Shown: piece by piece, positions 21,111-32,013 of the stretch | How positions within the stretch are numbered: the stretch's first letter is position 1 | How the letters are laid out: the number at the start of each line of letters is the position of its first letter | DNA from: Priapulus caudatus | Taxonomy: Eukaryota > Priapulida > Priapulimorpha > Priapulimorphida > Priapulidae | Direction of reading: 5' to 3' | Length of the DNA stretch: 40,774 nucleotides | NCBI RefSeq assembly: GCF_000485595.1 | Contig: NW_014577323.1 | Location: forward strand, 21,970 to 62,743 | Notes under the pieces: model-generated | Database searches by the model: none | What the model saw: the letters and a program-made list of their open reading frames with translations, nothing else | What the model was told of the DNA's origin: nothing | Translations under genes and position numbers: made by a program

Positions 21111-21221
21111 CATAATAAATCGGTAATAATCGCTATCGCGTGTTGTCGTGTAGACGCTACATAATCGCTAACTTGAGTTAACGCTTAACTCGAGTTAAGG
21201 TTCGTCGTGTAGGCGAGGCTT

Positions 21222-22220
21222 ATACTATTTCTATGGTTAAAGCACTCAACTTTTAACACATATTATGAATTTATTATCAGGAAAATTAAAACCTGTTATT
21301 CTACTTCATATTAAATTGTACATTTTCTCACGCATTGTGTCGAATAATTTCAAAAACGATTGTGGTGTTTGTGTAGTGGAAGAAGAAATATATGTCTCTC
21401 TAAAACGCTTCATGCATTTATTTTCGTTTTCTTAGAAACGAACACAAGAAAATTAGTTTGCAGATAGTCAAATAAAATACAATAATGTAAAAATAGTTAG
21501 ACTTTATTAAGTTCAATGGTATATTTTTGTTGATATTTTACACGTACACTGAAGCAAGTATAGTGATAAAATAGATCAATAGTCTTTAAGTGGAATAGTT
21601 TTTGTTTAAAAATAAACAATATAGGTCGATTACATTATGGCGTCGATACTTGATCAGAAAATACAGCAGTTACAATGATCCGTACGTAATTAGAAACAGT
21701 ACAACCGAACCTTAGTGATCTTGTTTGTGGTATATTATATTATCATCAAATGCAGGGTGCGAAATTTTATCTCACAGTTATCAATTTAGATGTAAATAAT
21801 CTAGACGGTTCATATTATTTTCAATATTTCTATCTGATAAATTGCGTTATAATTAAAAATATATTATTAGAATATATATTATATATGTGCACGATGTTTC
21901 GACACGAAGCAATTTATGCATATATTATTTATACCAATTGTTTAGACAATCTCATGAATAAATGAATAAATTATTACATAAATAAATAGGAGGAACACCA
22001 AGTGATGCCTGAACTGTCCTACGCAAGTAGCGACCTCGCGTTGCAGAAGATGGGCGCGCTAGCATGCCGCGATGCTTCATAATCACATTGCTAGCGCTGA
22101 ACGTCGCGATATTGACAACATCGACGATGACGCTTGTGATGGCGAGGGCTAATACAGTGACGTTCCTGACGAAGTAAGTTAATTGATACCAACAGTCCGG
22201 AGCAGCAGCCGCGCAAAAAT
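21222..22220. other. Stretch without a supported gene
   Basis: A+T-rich. A 71-codon ORF at 21750-21965 is low-complexity Tyr/Ile/Asn and unconvincing. Nothing else seen. Confidence 0.4.
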
Positions 22221-22225
22221 GTGGT

Positions 22226-22490
<265 letters not shown>

Positions 22491-22540
22491 GCGTGAATGA
22501 GTATACAAAATCAGAGTCCCGCGCAGCGTCAGACGGCCTT

Positions 22541-22807
22541 CTATCGTTTGCCTAGGCCGAAGCTGAGGAACTTCGTGCACCAGTCGTGGACGCCATGCTC
22601 GTGCTGACAACAGTACTGGAAAGCCTTCTTGGAGCCAGACTCGCGGGCGCATGACTCGCACATCTCCGGGTCGTCGCAGCTGCGATCCAAGGCGCGGAGG
22701 TCACGGAAGAACTCCCCCCACTCGCTACGCGGGTAAGCTCGCGCCACGACGCAAAGGCAGCCGAGGAACACGAACATCCAGACCGCCACGTTCTTCGTCG
22801 GACTCAT
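22541..22807 (-). CDS. Secreted six-cysteine, amidated peptide precursor (neuropeptide-like)
   Basis: 88 codons starting MSPTKNVAVWMFVFLGCL. I chose this ATG because a 3' splice site (…cttccgttgcag) abuts it, so an ATG six bases upstream falls in the intron. Residues ~7-24 form a hydrophobic signal peptide ending VVARA. The mature part has six Cys in the pattern C-x5-C-x2-C-x12-CC-x9-C (SCDDPEMCESC; YCCQHEHGVHDWC). It ends FLSFGLGKR-stop: Lys-Arg is a prohormone-convertase site and the Gly before it is the amide donor, predicting a Leu-amide C-terminus. Role inferred: secreted signalling peptide with three disulfides. I do not recognise the family. A toxin-like secreted peptide is an alternative, though the amidation tail fits hormones best. 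Confidence 0.7.
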   Translation of the reverse strand: MSPTKNVAVWMFVFLGCLCVVARAYPRSEWGEFFRDLRALDRSCDDPEMCESCARESGSKKAFQYCCQHEHGVHDWCTKFLSFGLGKR

Positions 22808-22829
22808 CTGCAACGGAAGCCAATGACGG

Positions 22830-23630
22830 CGTGTGGTGAGAGCCTATATCAAATGGCCATCATCAAAGCGGGAGATGACGATGTGTGTGGCCGATAGCAT
22901 GATTGTGATAGCAAATTTTGTAAAAATTTTCTGTCGTAGACATTTTCGAGTCAAAATATTTCGAACTTTCATACGGTTTATGGCGAACCATTTCCCACTG
23001 GCCAATACTACCTCCCCAAATCTGATGCTAACTTGTGCCACCGGTGCAACCAACTGCACAGGTCTGCTTTGCATACCAAAATAATGTTGTTTCAGAAAAT
23101 TTTACGAAGATACCCAGAGTGTGTCAGAGCATATCGCTTTGTTGATGCGATTCGTCAATTACAGTCGTTCACAGCATATACCAAGCTTAAAATAATCGAA
23201 CGTTTCTTATAATGTTGGTGTAGATAAGATAGGATTATCAACATAGACAGATAGATCGTATGCTCCCGTCATTAAGTAGTCCATTTATCACTATAACTGA
23301 TTATATTACCTTATCGCGTGCTGCGTCATCCTTAGGTATATACATTTAGCGATTTAGAGATGCAATATCCAATGCGCGTATCTTTTTTGTGATATCGACT
23401 GCGCGTGTAGATATTGGTTATTGAACCAAGGACCCTATTCACCGGTAATTCCATGTCGATAACCAATCGATTTAATCGCATATGTTTAACCCTCTAGTCG
23501 GGGTCAACATCCGATACCATTACTAAAGAGTAATTACGCGTGTCAATATCCGATCGTTATAGCATTGATGCAGAGCCATAGCTCGTGCCAATATTACATT
23601 CTTACTAGTTCGATCAGTTATATTCGGGTC
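22830..23630. other. Upstream of the peptide gene; no gene supported
   Basis: Should contain the intron and 5' exon of the peptide gene, but I cannot place them. ORFs at 22833-23084 (plus) and 22844-23074 (minus) overlap each other and have no motif. Confidence 0.35.
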
Positions 23631-23648
23631 AATATTTGACCACTTACT

Positions 23649-23709
23649 GCCGCCGGCTTTCTATCAATCGCCGGCGGCGCTTCACGGGACACAGGACAGT
23701 GGCTGATGT

Positions 23710-23761
<52 letters not shown>

Positions 23762-23771
23762 CATATAATAT

Positions 23772-23826
<55 letters not shown>
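23649..23826. repeat. GCCGGCGG hairpin and (TA)n microsatellite
   Basis: CCGCCGGC at 23650 and GCCGGCGG at 23671 form a small stem. Two TA tracts at 23708-23762 and 23783-23824 follow, with a TACACACACATACA interruption. Confidence 0.85.
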
Positions 23827-23829
<3 letters not shown>

Positions 23830-23960
23830 CTACTAATGACAATAATGAATATGATAATACAACAACTAAATATGACAATATAGGCTTAGCATGCGCGTAT
23901 TAGTTGACATGCAATTAAAAAGGGTCGTAAAATATCGCGGTCGACGCCCCTATTCCAATT

Positions 23961-24191
23961 ATGCCGAAACGCAATAACATGTGTATTAATATCCGGAACT
24001 ATTTCCTTGTCGGGTCATCTAATTGGACGGCGGAAATGTTGGAACAAGCGATTATAGCCGCCTGTAACCGCCCATCGGCTGATACGGCAGACAGGCTCGT
24101 AGCCCTTCTGATGGCAGCGGACGAAAATTCGAAGCTACATGTCATAAAACTAGCTGGAAAGCAGCGTATTACATTGACGGCCTGCGCGTAA
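23961..24191 (+). CDS. Short unassigned ORF
   Basis: 76 codons. The second half (NWTAEMLEQAIIAACNRPSA; TADRLVALLMAADENSKLHV) looks helical and has codon use like a real protein. No family recognised, no clear splice acceptor in front, and no promoter visible. Could be a single-exon gene, a last exon or chance. Confidence 0.25.
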   Translation: MPKRNNMCINIRNYFLVGSSNWTAEMLEQAIIAACNRPSADTADRLVALLMAADENSKLHVIKLAGKQRITLTACA

Positions 24192-24810
24192 ACATAGCCA
24201 AACATCGATACGACGTTATTGAGATATTAGGTTAGTATTGTTATAAACGTCCTGGGTGCTCGACGGATACAGTACGTGAACGCGCGGATGATCGTAGTAT
24301 TCCGTTTATATAGGCTACGAGATATAGTTGTGCGCAATTATACAGCAAGAATAGAAGAGAGAGAGAGAGAGTACGGTCACACCTGATGCCCACATCGAGT
24401 GCTGATTTTTCTCCTCTGCCAAACTGTTGTGGTTTAGGAGGGAAATTTGTCAGGCGATAGCTCCGCATTAGGTTCAGTGCTCATGCTAAACATGTATCTA
24501 GAAAGATGAGAAGTGGCGGCTTCGGAAGCAAATCTGCTGCTGCTAAAATGTTAATAAAATAAGCTCGTACCAGGAGCATGGACACACACTTACATACATT
24601 TACACACATTACATTACACACATTACAGACACTTACATAACATACACTTCCAGGAGCATGGTTTTTGGTTTGATAAAAATATGTTCCTTACTATAAAATG
24701 GTACACATTTCTACCATTAGATGTTGCATACAGTGACATTTTCCGGTTGCTAGTTGCGAATGAAAATATAGAAGGGCGAAGCGCCGTAAAACGGGGGTTC
24801 AGAGAGGAAG
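24190..24810. other. No gene supported
   Basis: Contains a short GA tract at ~24354-24370 and a TTACAYACA-rich patch at 24590-24650. No coding sequence recognised. Confidence 0.4.
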
Positions 24811-24816
24811 AATCTT

Positions 24817-24950
24817 CTTCCTATGACAAATAGTGTCATAGGAGAGCGTATATGCGTATGTCGTATTTGTCATAGGAAGATTCTTCCTATGACAAATAGT
24901 GTCATAGGAGAGCGTATATGCGTATGTCGTATTTGTCATAGATGCAAGCA
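24817..24950. repeat. 66-bp tandem duplication with internal hairpin
   Basis: Two units of CTTCCTATGACAAATAGTGT plus CATAGGAGAGCGTATATGCG plus the rest, 66 bp apart (24821 and 24887). Each unit has CTATGACAAATA near its start and TATTTGTCATAG near its end, so each can fold on itself. Confidence 0.85.
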
Positions 24951-25109
24951 GAACATGTTGTTTATTTGCGAGCGTTTTGCGGGCGATTATTTCATCGCGA
25001 CAAAAAACTGCCGCTGAACTAAGCAGCGACTCGCGTGAGACCGTCACGTTCACGCGGGTCGGCAGGCGACACAGGCCGCGCGCTATGAGTTTATTGACTC
25101 TAACTCTCG

Positions 25110-25171
25110 TCTCGCGAGGGAAAGAGAGAGAGAGGGAGAGAGAGGGATAGAGGGAGAGAGGAGAGAGAGAG

Positions 25172-25216
<45 letters not shown>
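25110..25216. repeat. GA-rich microsatellite
   Basis: GAGA with scattered GGG interruptions. Low complexity only. Confidence 0.9.
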
Positions 25217-25588
25217 AGGTTACCAGCATTATCACCATTCACGGTATTCTGCATTTATAGATAACCAAATCCGAACTCAATGAATCTATGACTAATGCCG
25301 AATGTATCTTAGAACGCTCTAGTAAATTTGCCGAATTGTGTGATATATTCAAAGTACGCGCATTATAGTTGGACCTGTACTTGGTATTGGGCACTGATGT
25401 GTCCCAATATCGTCTAATTCGATCGAAGGCTCGTGAAGGAAGTTAGATTGGTAGGGGGATGATTTACGTTTAATCAGTTGCTGACCTGGTACGGCAGTTA
25501 GGCCATAAGCTTCCATAGCATCGCCGCGACTGGCTTCATCACGTGGTAATCCGGGGTACAGCGCTTATAATTGCTCTATATGCAGCAG

Positions 25589-25786
25589 ACGCAGATAATT
25601 AGGCCAGATGGGTCCCTGATACTGCTGAAACCTTATCAAGCGCAGAAGGGGATTAGGCAGCCAGTGATGACATTTTCGCGCCGAGGCTCCGCCGTTTCTC
25701 CCAGAGGCGATAAGCGTTTGAAGAAAGCAGCTAATTTTCTTTTTGATTTGCGTGCTATCTCGCTCCTACACACACTCCCTGAGTGA
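25589..25786 (+). CDS. Short unassigned ORF
   Basis: 66 codons from the ATG at 25589 (IIRPDGSLILLKPYQAQKG; SRRGSAVSPRGDKRLKKAAN). Basic and rather protein-like. No family recognised. Ends TGA at 25786. Confidence 0.22.
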   Translation, partial: TQIIRPDGSLILLKPYQAQKGIRQPVMTFSRRGSAVSPRGDKRLKKAANFLFDLRAISLLHTLPE

Positions 25787-26362
25787 TTCATGCCCAAGCT
25801 TCATGTCGACATATGGGATGCTCTACGCTATGTTCGGTAATGGGCGCCTAGATGGCGTGCGCGTAAGCCTATTTCCCACTGGACGGAGCCATTGTCTCAC
25901 TATATCCTTCCACCCGACCGAACGTCCGTCCGTCCGTCCATACAACCCCAGCCACCCACCATCCATACGCTACCTTCCTACCCACTATGTATCAACCTAT
26001 CAATTCATTTATCTGTCAATTTATTATATATATAACTGTATGCACAGGATGTAGTAACTATTTAATATCTCCCGTCATATTGTAGATTCTTTTCATAACG
26101 TGGCAATTTCCTATCGCTAGGGTAATGTCGGCCGCGGGGCTGGGTTCCGCGACATAACGCACATAAACGCTCATATAAACACCGTTATCCACTCTGTTGT
26201 TACTACGTCGACTGCCGCAACGTTGTTTCACACGCGCACGTCGATTGACATTTGCGGCCCGCTCGCGAATAACGCGCCACTTATTCGAAATAGATCAAGT
26301 TAAATTGAATTGAACCCCGTTTGAATAAACACGACGTAAAACTTTTAACGAATATTGGCGCG

Positions 26363-26558
26363 CGCGCGGGGGAGCAATCAGTCGTCTACATCTGAGCTGA
26401 ACGAAGCCCATACGTCGACCGTGTGGGAGGTTTGCAAGCAGCGTGCGAAGCACTTTCTCGGCGATTATTTATCGGCGGAGCTGCATGACGGCGGTCAGAT
26501 CGGTCAGCAGCCGGAGTGCACCATAGTCGAGCAGATAAATTTATCCGAATTATCGTAA
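26363..26558 (+). CDS. Short unassigned ORF or last exon
   Basis: Open frame coding SNQSSTSELNEAHTSTVWEV then CKQRAKHFLGDYLSAEL and ending NLSELS-stop. G+C at third positions is higher than in the flanks, which hints at real coding sequence. The first in-frame start is unclear because a GC-rich patch precedes it. No family recognised. Confidence 0.25.
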
Positions 26559-26559
26559 A

Positions 26560-26930
26560 GCATTTTAAGGGCTATACGTTTCAGTATGCATTATCTAGGG
26601 CCATCGAAAATTGTCGCCACACATGTATAACCGCGCAAAATTCTATAGGCAATGAATAAAGGCATGCACATCTTGCAACTCTACCGTGAACGACGAATAT
26701 CACTTAAATATTGTCTAATGTTACCAGAATACAAGGTACGAAATAAAACTATGATAATGTCGTCAATAGATAATTGTGACGTTCTTGTGGTCCCTACTCG
26801 CTCTCTACAAACTCAGATAATGACAACATATCTGTAGAGTTGTTATTTGTACGCCGGGGTTATTAATGGTCATATTATTATTGTTTTGCACAATAAATTA
26901 GATTGTTATTAAAATTTAAATATGCTATTA
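26560..26930. other. No gene supported
   Basis: A 61-codon ORF at 26652-26837 has no motif. A+T-rich spacer before the next inverted-repeat element. Confidence 0.4.
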
Positions 26931-27794
26931 TGGCCCTGTCCCACCTTGACGATTTAGCCAGCGTATGCCGACGTATGAAAAATTTGGCGAATACGCTGGC
27001 GTACGTCGAATAAGTTATGGGTAAGTTTTGCATAAGTTAAGAGCACGCTGAAGCACGCTGGTATACGTCGTAATACGGCGAGGTCGTCGAGAATTTTTGT
27101 CATGCACAAAAATTTTCGATGTATGCCAGCGTATATGCACGTTACTTGTAAAGTTACTCATACGTCGAAATACGTCGAGATAGTGTCTAGCGTACCCAAA
27201 ACTTATTTCTAACCTATGAGTAACGTGCTTTGAACCTATGTGTAACTTATATCGAACTTATCTCCAACGCATATTGACGTATGTAGACGTATTTGACGTG
27301 TTCCGGACGACCACAGAACTTACTGAACGTGTTTCTAACTTACAGCTACCGTATAATGGCGTATTGGCAGCGTTTAGGAGAATTGGTATATAAAAATGGT
27401 ATTGCCATGTTAATACTGCGACGGTGATGTTGGTACTGCGATGTCTAGTGCGGTTATGAATTGAATCTTCGAGCGGCAGCCTTTTTATAGGCTACGACAC
27501 GTGATCGTCGGCGATACGCTGCCGCGCGCCATGCATAAGTTAGACTATCGTTGGGCATAAGTTGTGAACGCCGGCCACACGCTAAGCATTCGTTGGTATA
27601 AGTTATCTATAAGTTATCAAAACGTTCTATATACGTTACTAATACGTTATGTATACGTCTAACTCGTTATGAATACGCTATGTATACGCCCAAAATTAAA
27701 AAAAGCATCGATAGTTCAGCCTATGCCAGCGTTTTAGAGAAATTTTGATAAGTCGGTATACGCTGGCTTTCATACGGTGGTGTGACAGCGCCAT
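26931..27794. mobile_element. Inverted-repeat element with ATACGTCG-rich interior
   Basis: The left end TGGCCCTGTCCCACC… and the reverse complement of the right end TGGCGCTGTCACACC… match over ~55 bases with gaps, including GCCAGCGTAT and CGAC(G/T)TAT. The interior is crowded with variants of TACGTCG, AACTTAT and CGTATG. No ORF. A non-autonomous DNA transposon of 864 bp. Confidence 0.8.
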
Positions 27795-27799
27795 AACTA

Positions 27800-27976
27800 C
27801 AGACTGTTATATCTACGAGTTGTGGTGAGAAAACAGCACGCGCGCAATATTCCAAATCGGCTGCTGAATCCTTTGAGTTTTCTACCTCACGTGTGTAATA
27901 TTTAACGGTCTAACACTGGTGTCGCCGTTTGTTTTGTCGACAGGTGTTTATATTGGCACCCGAGTAACGGTGGCGA

Positions 27977-28015
<39 letters not shown>

Positions 28016-28915
28016 CGCTGAACAAACAGCGACGAAGACCGGTCGAACATATTTCCGGCAAGTGGATGAATGTACATGTAAACCCAGCGACTCGGGAAAA
28101 TGGGCGAATAGTTGTATTGCAGTGTAATCGATCTTGGTGAGTATAGTTCAATAATTATAATCAGACACAAGATATGGGTGCGTTCGCCCAGACCCGGAAG
28201 GTTGCATAAAGGGAACTATCTCAACGTTAATTATCACTGCCTGAGCGGCACAGTAGCTTAATTCGCCTAATATCGAAATATAACATTAAACCGTAGACAC
28301 GTGGGTTCACGCAAAACATTGTAGTAACCTCCACTTATCCACTTATCACCGAGCCGATGTTACCACGGGCCTGTATGTACATTGCATGCATATCTGCTCC
28401 ACAACACATAGACGCACGATATCTTCCCACGATATCAAAGCCTTTAACCAAAGCGTTAAACCGCACGTAGCATGCATGGGGGTGATAGCACCGAGAGGAA
28501 ACGTTTCCTTAAATATCATATTTAGACAATAAATATTATTGAGAGCAAAGTTAAACGCCGTACAGTCACTGCATTTGTCTCGACGTGTTACGAAGATAAT
28601 ATTGCATATCATCTATTAATACAAACTGAGAATGAAGGCGATATCGCAACTTACCTTGCAGTATGTTCAGATGTATGCTGGATTCTAGACAGTAAGGCAC
28701 GATCTGTGCAGCTAGCAGTACCGGTTGCTTTGTTTGACGCAGAGAAACAAGCTTGCAGGATTGCACGTATCGACTATTCTGCTGCCAGTTTAGCTTGTGT
28801 TCGTAAAGGATACACCTGGGTCCTTATGTAGGAAATGTCACAAACTGTGCGCAACTTATTTGCGCATGTGGGCGAGTGACAGCTAGAAAGCGCGAACGCA
28901 AGGCTCAGCGAGCCT
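27800..28915. other. No gene supported
   Basis: A (TA)n tract lies at 27976-28016. ORFs at 27919-28140 and 28346-28612 have no motif. Otherwise unique sequence. Confidence 0.4.
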
Positions 28916-28937
28916 GAGCGAGTGAGCAAGAAGCTGA

Positions 28938-29255
28938 GAGAGAGTAAGAGCGAGAGAGAGAGAGAGATAGAGATAGAGAGATAGAGAGAGAGATGGAGAG
29001 AAAGAGAGAGAAACAGAGAACAGAGAGGGGGAGGAGAGAGAGGAAGAGGGAGAGCGAGAAGGAGAGCGAGATGGAGAGCGAGGGGGGAGGACGAGGGGAT
29101 GGGGAGAGGGAGGGGAGGGGGGAAGGGAGGGGAAAGGGAGAGAGAAAGGGAGAGGGAGAAAGAGAGGGAGAGAGAGAAAGGAGGAGAGAGTGAGAGAGAG
29201 AGATGGAAGGAGAGAAGGAGAGACAGAGAGAGGGAGAGATAGGGGAGGGAGAGGA
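28938..29255. repeat. GA-rich low-complexity tract
   Basis: About 320 bp of GAGA, GGGA and GAAAG. It resumes at ~30664-30715 on the far side of the inverted-repeat element, so the element probably inserted into one longer tract. Confidence 0.85.
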
Positions 29256-29257
29256 TA

Positions 29258-30660
29258 AATCTAGGTTTACACTGTCAACTTTCGGTTGAAAAGTTAACGA
29301 GTTGATAAACTTTTCAACTAATCGCCCGAAAGTCGGCAGTGTAAACGTAAAAGTAAAGCGCTCAACTTGTTGATGTTAACTAGTTGAGAGATTAGAACAT
29401 GTTTTATTTTCTAAACTTTTGGTCAGCGAGTTGATAAACGTTTTGTCATGCAGCAAATCACATAATAGCAATCAGCCCTCCACCCAGGGGGAGATAATTT
29501 CCGCGCGCGTTCTTGCTATCGGCGCCACACTATGGGTGTAGATGTGTCAAAATTCAAACGTTCAATTGATCGATTGATTGTTCAATAGAACAGTCAATTT
29601 AATCATTCAAACGTTCAATTGATCGATTGATTGTTCAATTGAACAGTCAATTTAATCATTCAAACGTTCAATTGATCGATTGATTGTTCAATTGAACAGT
29701 CAATTTAATCATTCAAACGTTCAATTGATCGATTGATTGTTCAATTGAACAGTCGTTTAATCATTCAAACGTTCAATTGAGCAATTAAATAACGAATTGC
29801 CAAATTGAATCTCCGATTTGACGATTTAACGAATTGGCGAATTGACAAATCAAAGGCACGAATACTGAATAGGCGTATTGAATCATGGAATGGAGCAATT
29901 GCCGAGGCTCGTCTATCAAGCAATTGCTGAGGCTCGTCAATCGAGCAATTGCCGAGGCTCGTCTATCGCCAAATCAAACGTATCGGCCTACCTACTGCAC
30001 ATGCGCACAGAGGCATGACGGAAGGCGCGGTAGCGCGTACGTTGCTAGGAACGCAATCGGCCGGCGTTTCTCCGTGTATCCGTTCTCCTTTTGCGTGTAT
30101 CTCCGTGTACCCGCGTGTACGTGCGTGTACCCGCACGTACACCCGGGTACACGCACGTGCACGCGGGTACACACACGTACACGCGGGTACACGGAGATAC
30201 ACGCACGTACACTCAATTGTACGGCAATTGCTCCATTCCATGATTCAATACGCCTATTCAGTATTCGTGCATTTGATTTGTCAATTCGTCAATTCGTCAA
30301 ATCGTCAATTCGGCGATTCAATTTGGCAATTCGTTATTTAATTGCTCAATTGAACGTTTGAATGATTAAACGACTGTTCAATTGAACAATCAATCGAACA
30401 ATTGAACGTTTAAATTTTGACACATATCCCCCCCTCCCATACCACACGGTCTACACCCGGCGCGAATTGATACATGCAAAAAATGCGTATCCACATGCGT
30501 TCCGCGCGCACACTGCGGGTGAAATGTTGAAACGCTTGCCGATTCGCGGTCGATATTGTAAATGCTTCGAACATCTGATAGATAGGTTGATAGAACGTTG
30601 AAAAGTTTATCACCTCGTCAACATTTTAACCAAATGTTGATAGTGTAAACCCAGCTTTAG
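29258..30660. mobile_element. Inverted-repeat element, TTTACACT(G/A)TC ends
   Basis: Left CTAGGTTTACACTGTCAACT… pairs with the reverse complement of the right end, AAAGCTGGGTTTACACTATC…, over ~60 bases including GAGTTGATAAACTTTTCAAC. GA-rich DNA lies on both sides. It hosts a second inverted-repeat element at 29543-30424. The terminal word AAAGCTG(G/C)GTTTACACTATC is shared with the element at 33129. Confidence 0.8.
29543..30424. mobile_element. Nested hairpin element with 53-bp repeats
   Basis: The ends TGTGTCAAAATTCAAACGTT and the reverse complement TGTGTCAAAATTTAAACGTT match. Tandem 53-bp units (ATTCAAACGTTCAATTGATC…) start at 29552, 29605, 29658 and 29711, with a 52-bp last step to 29763. 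A second, inner pair of arms (~29800-29912 with ~30225-30345, e.g. GGCGTATTGAATCATGGAAT) can form a long stem. The loop is a GTGTACCCGC-type palindrome cluster. The long open frames over it are a by-product of the symmetry. Confidence 0.8.
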
Positions 30661-30715
30661 GCAGATGAAGAGGGAGAGCGAGAGATGACAGCGCGGGGAG
30701 GAAAGCTAGAAAGAG

Positions 30716-31924
30716 AGATAAGTAAAGATACATAAAGTGACGTGAGACACATCACACGGTCGCAAACGCGCCTTGCCAGTTTTGTAACAGAACGCTGCCG
30801 CTAAAGATGACATTTCTTTTACATATGCTCTTGAATCTTGTCAGCATAACCGGCCGCTTACTAAAATCAAAGTTACCCACACTCTCTCTCAGTTGCTATC
30901 TCCTGAAAGCTACATGGTTTTCTATATGCATACAGAATATCTGTGGGCATGTACTGGCATGTAAAAATACGCACTAATACATCATCATATTGCATATATA
31001 AAAAAAGCCAGGCGGATATGTAGATACATAAATTTCATTCATGACGCAAGCAGTCTACAGTCGTCATTCAGAATAATAGCGAATATAGGCAATTTAATAG
31101 CGTAGTCACTTCATTTCACATGGATGCTTCGCTTCAAAACCATAGTTATGTTGTGTAATTTTAAAATTATACTATTAAATAATGAAATGTGGGCCGATAA
31201 GGTTAAAGCTGATATATACTAGCTTGTCCTTTAACACCACAAGCATGACTGGAACATCCACAGGTTATAGAGCTATCACAAGTTTTTTATCTACAGTGTA
31301 GTGGAACAACATGTACAGTATTATTTCTTTCGTTTGCACAGTTTTGCTTTATTAATTCGCTATATTGATATATAGATAAATAAATATTAATTTATTAACC
31401 AGTCATCAGAGCATTGCTTGAAAGGTGCCGCACAGCTATTATCAAATCATGTCGGATCTATTTCATATAATTGTTCTGAATGATTTCACAGTCTCACGCT
31501 GCATCATGACAATATATTATCTCATTTTATCAATTAACACAGTCCCAATATATTTAGAGGCGTGACTACCTGCACGTCCGTTATGTGAATGCATGGGCGC
31601 GTTTGTTCACGGACACATCCCGTTACTTAGGTACGTGGGCCTCTACACATGTACACCGCTGTACATAGTGATTACTCACGTTCACCAAACATAGCGAAAA
31701 CTGCAACAACTTCAAAATGAACGTTCAATGCGCTTGTATCGACTCAATATGTTTAAATTCACTTAATAATTGAGGCGTTAGCGCATATTTTCGAAAATTT
31801 GAAGCAAGTTTGATTCATCGTAAATTATTAATTTTGCAGCTCAGATCTAATAACGTACAACGCAATGTGGACTTACTATATTAACAACTTATATGTATGT
31901 TAATAACCCCTGGTGATCAATTCG
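30716..31924. other. No gene supported
   Basis: A+T-rich unique sequence. No ORF with a motif, no repeat recognised. Confidence 0.4.
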
Positions 31925-32013
31925 CTCATCAATTGTGCAATAATGTGATCATTATCCGTCGCTTGGCATCTCCCGAGCCGACCGGTGTCTTGGTGTCCAC
32001 GTACATACAATAT
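31925..32013 (+). repeat. Dispersed copy of inverted-repeat arm B'
   Basis: Similar (~80 percent by eye) to 37125-37214: TGGCATCTCCCGAGCCGACC against TGTCATCTCCCAAGCCGACT, then GTGTCCACGTACATACAAT against GTGTTCACATGCATACAAT. Confidence 0.7.

Larger units (their letters stand above)
20214..21221. mobile_element. Inverted-repeat element built of TTAACTCGAGTTAA palindromes
   Basis: The left end (GTCTACACGACGAACCTTAA, from 20221) matches the reverse complement of the right end (ending ~21215), giving arms of ~35 bp with few changes. The left half has at least seven TTAACTCGAGTTAA-type palindromes separated by CGTGTAGACGC spacers, and one more lies at the right end. The core is an ACGC satellite. 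TATA occurs at both outer edges and may be the target duplication. No coding sequence: a non-autonomous fold-back transposon. Confidence 0.8.

Noticed and set aside
20424-21126. Many long open frames rich in His/Thr/Ala/Arg/Cys
   Set aside because: They arise from an ACGC satellite that is open in all frames and span an N gap; no gene.
23486-23530. Possible third copy of the dispersed repeat (TTTAACCCTC…GGGTCAA)
   Set aside because: Only ~20 bases agree; the following sequence does not align with 945-1200.
29552-29770. Regular 53-bp repeats that might suggest a CRISPR array
   Set aside because: Units are contiguous without unique spacers, and the DNA is eukaryotic.
29885-30361. 130-158-codon ORFs with Cys-Thr-Arg-Val-His repeats
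   Set aside because: Lie in the hairpin and GTGTAC palindrome core of a fold-back element; open on both strands because of symmetry.
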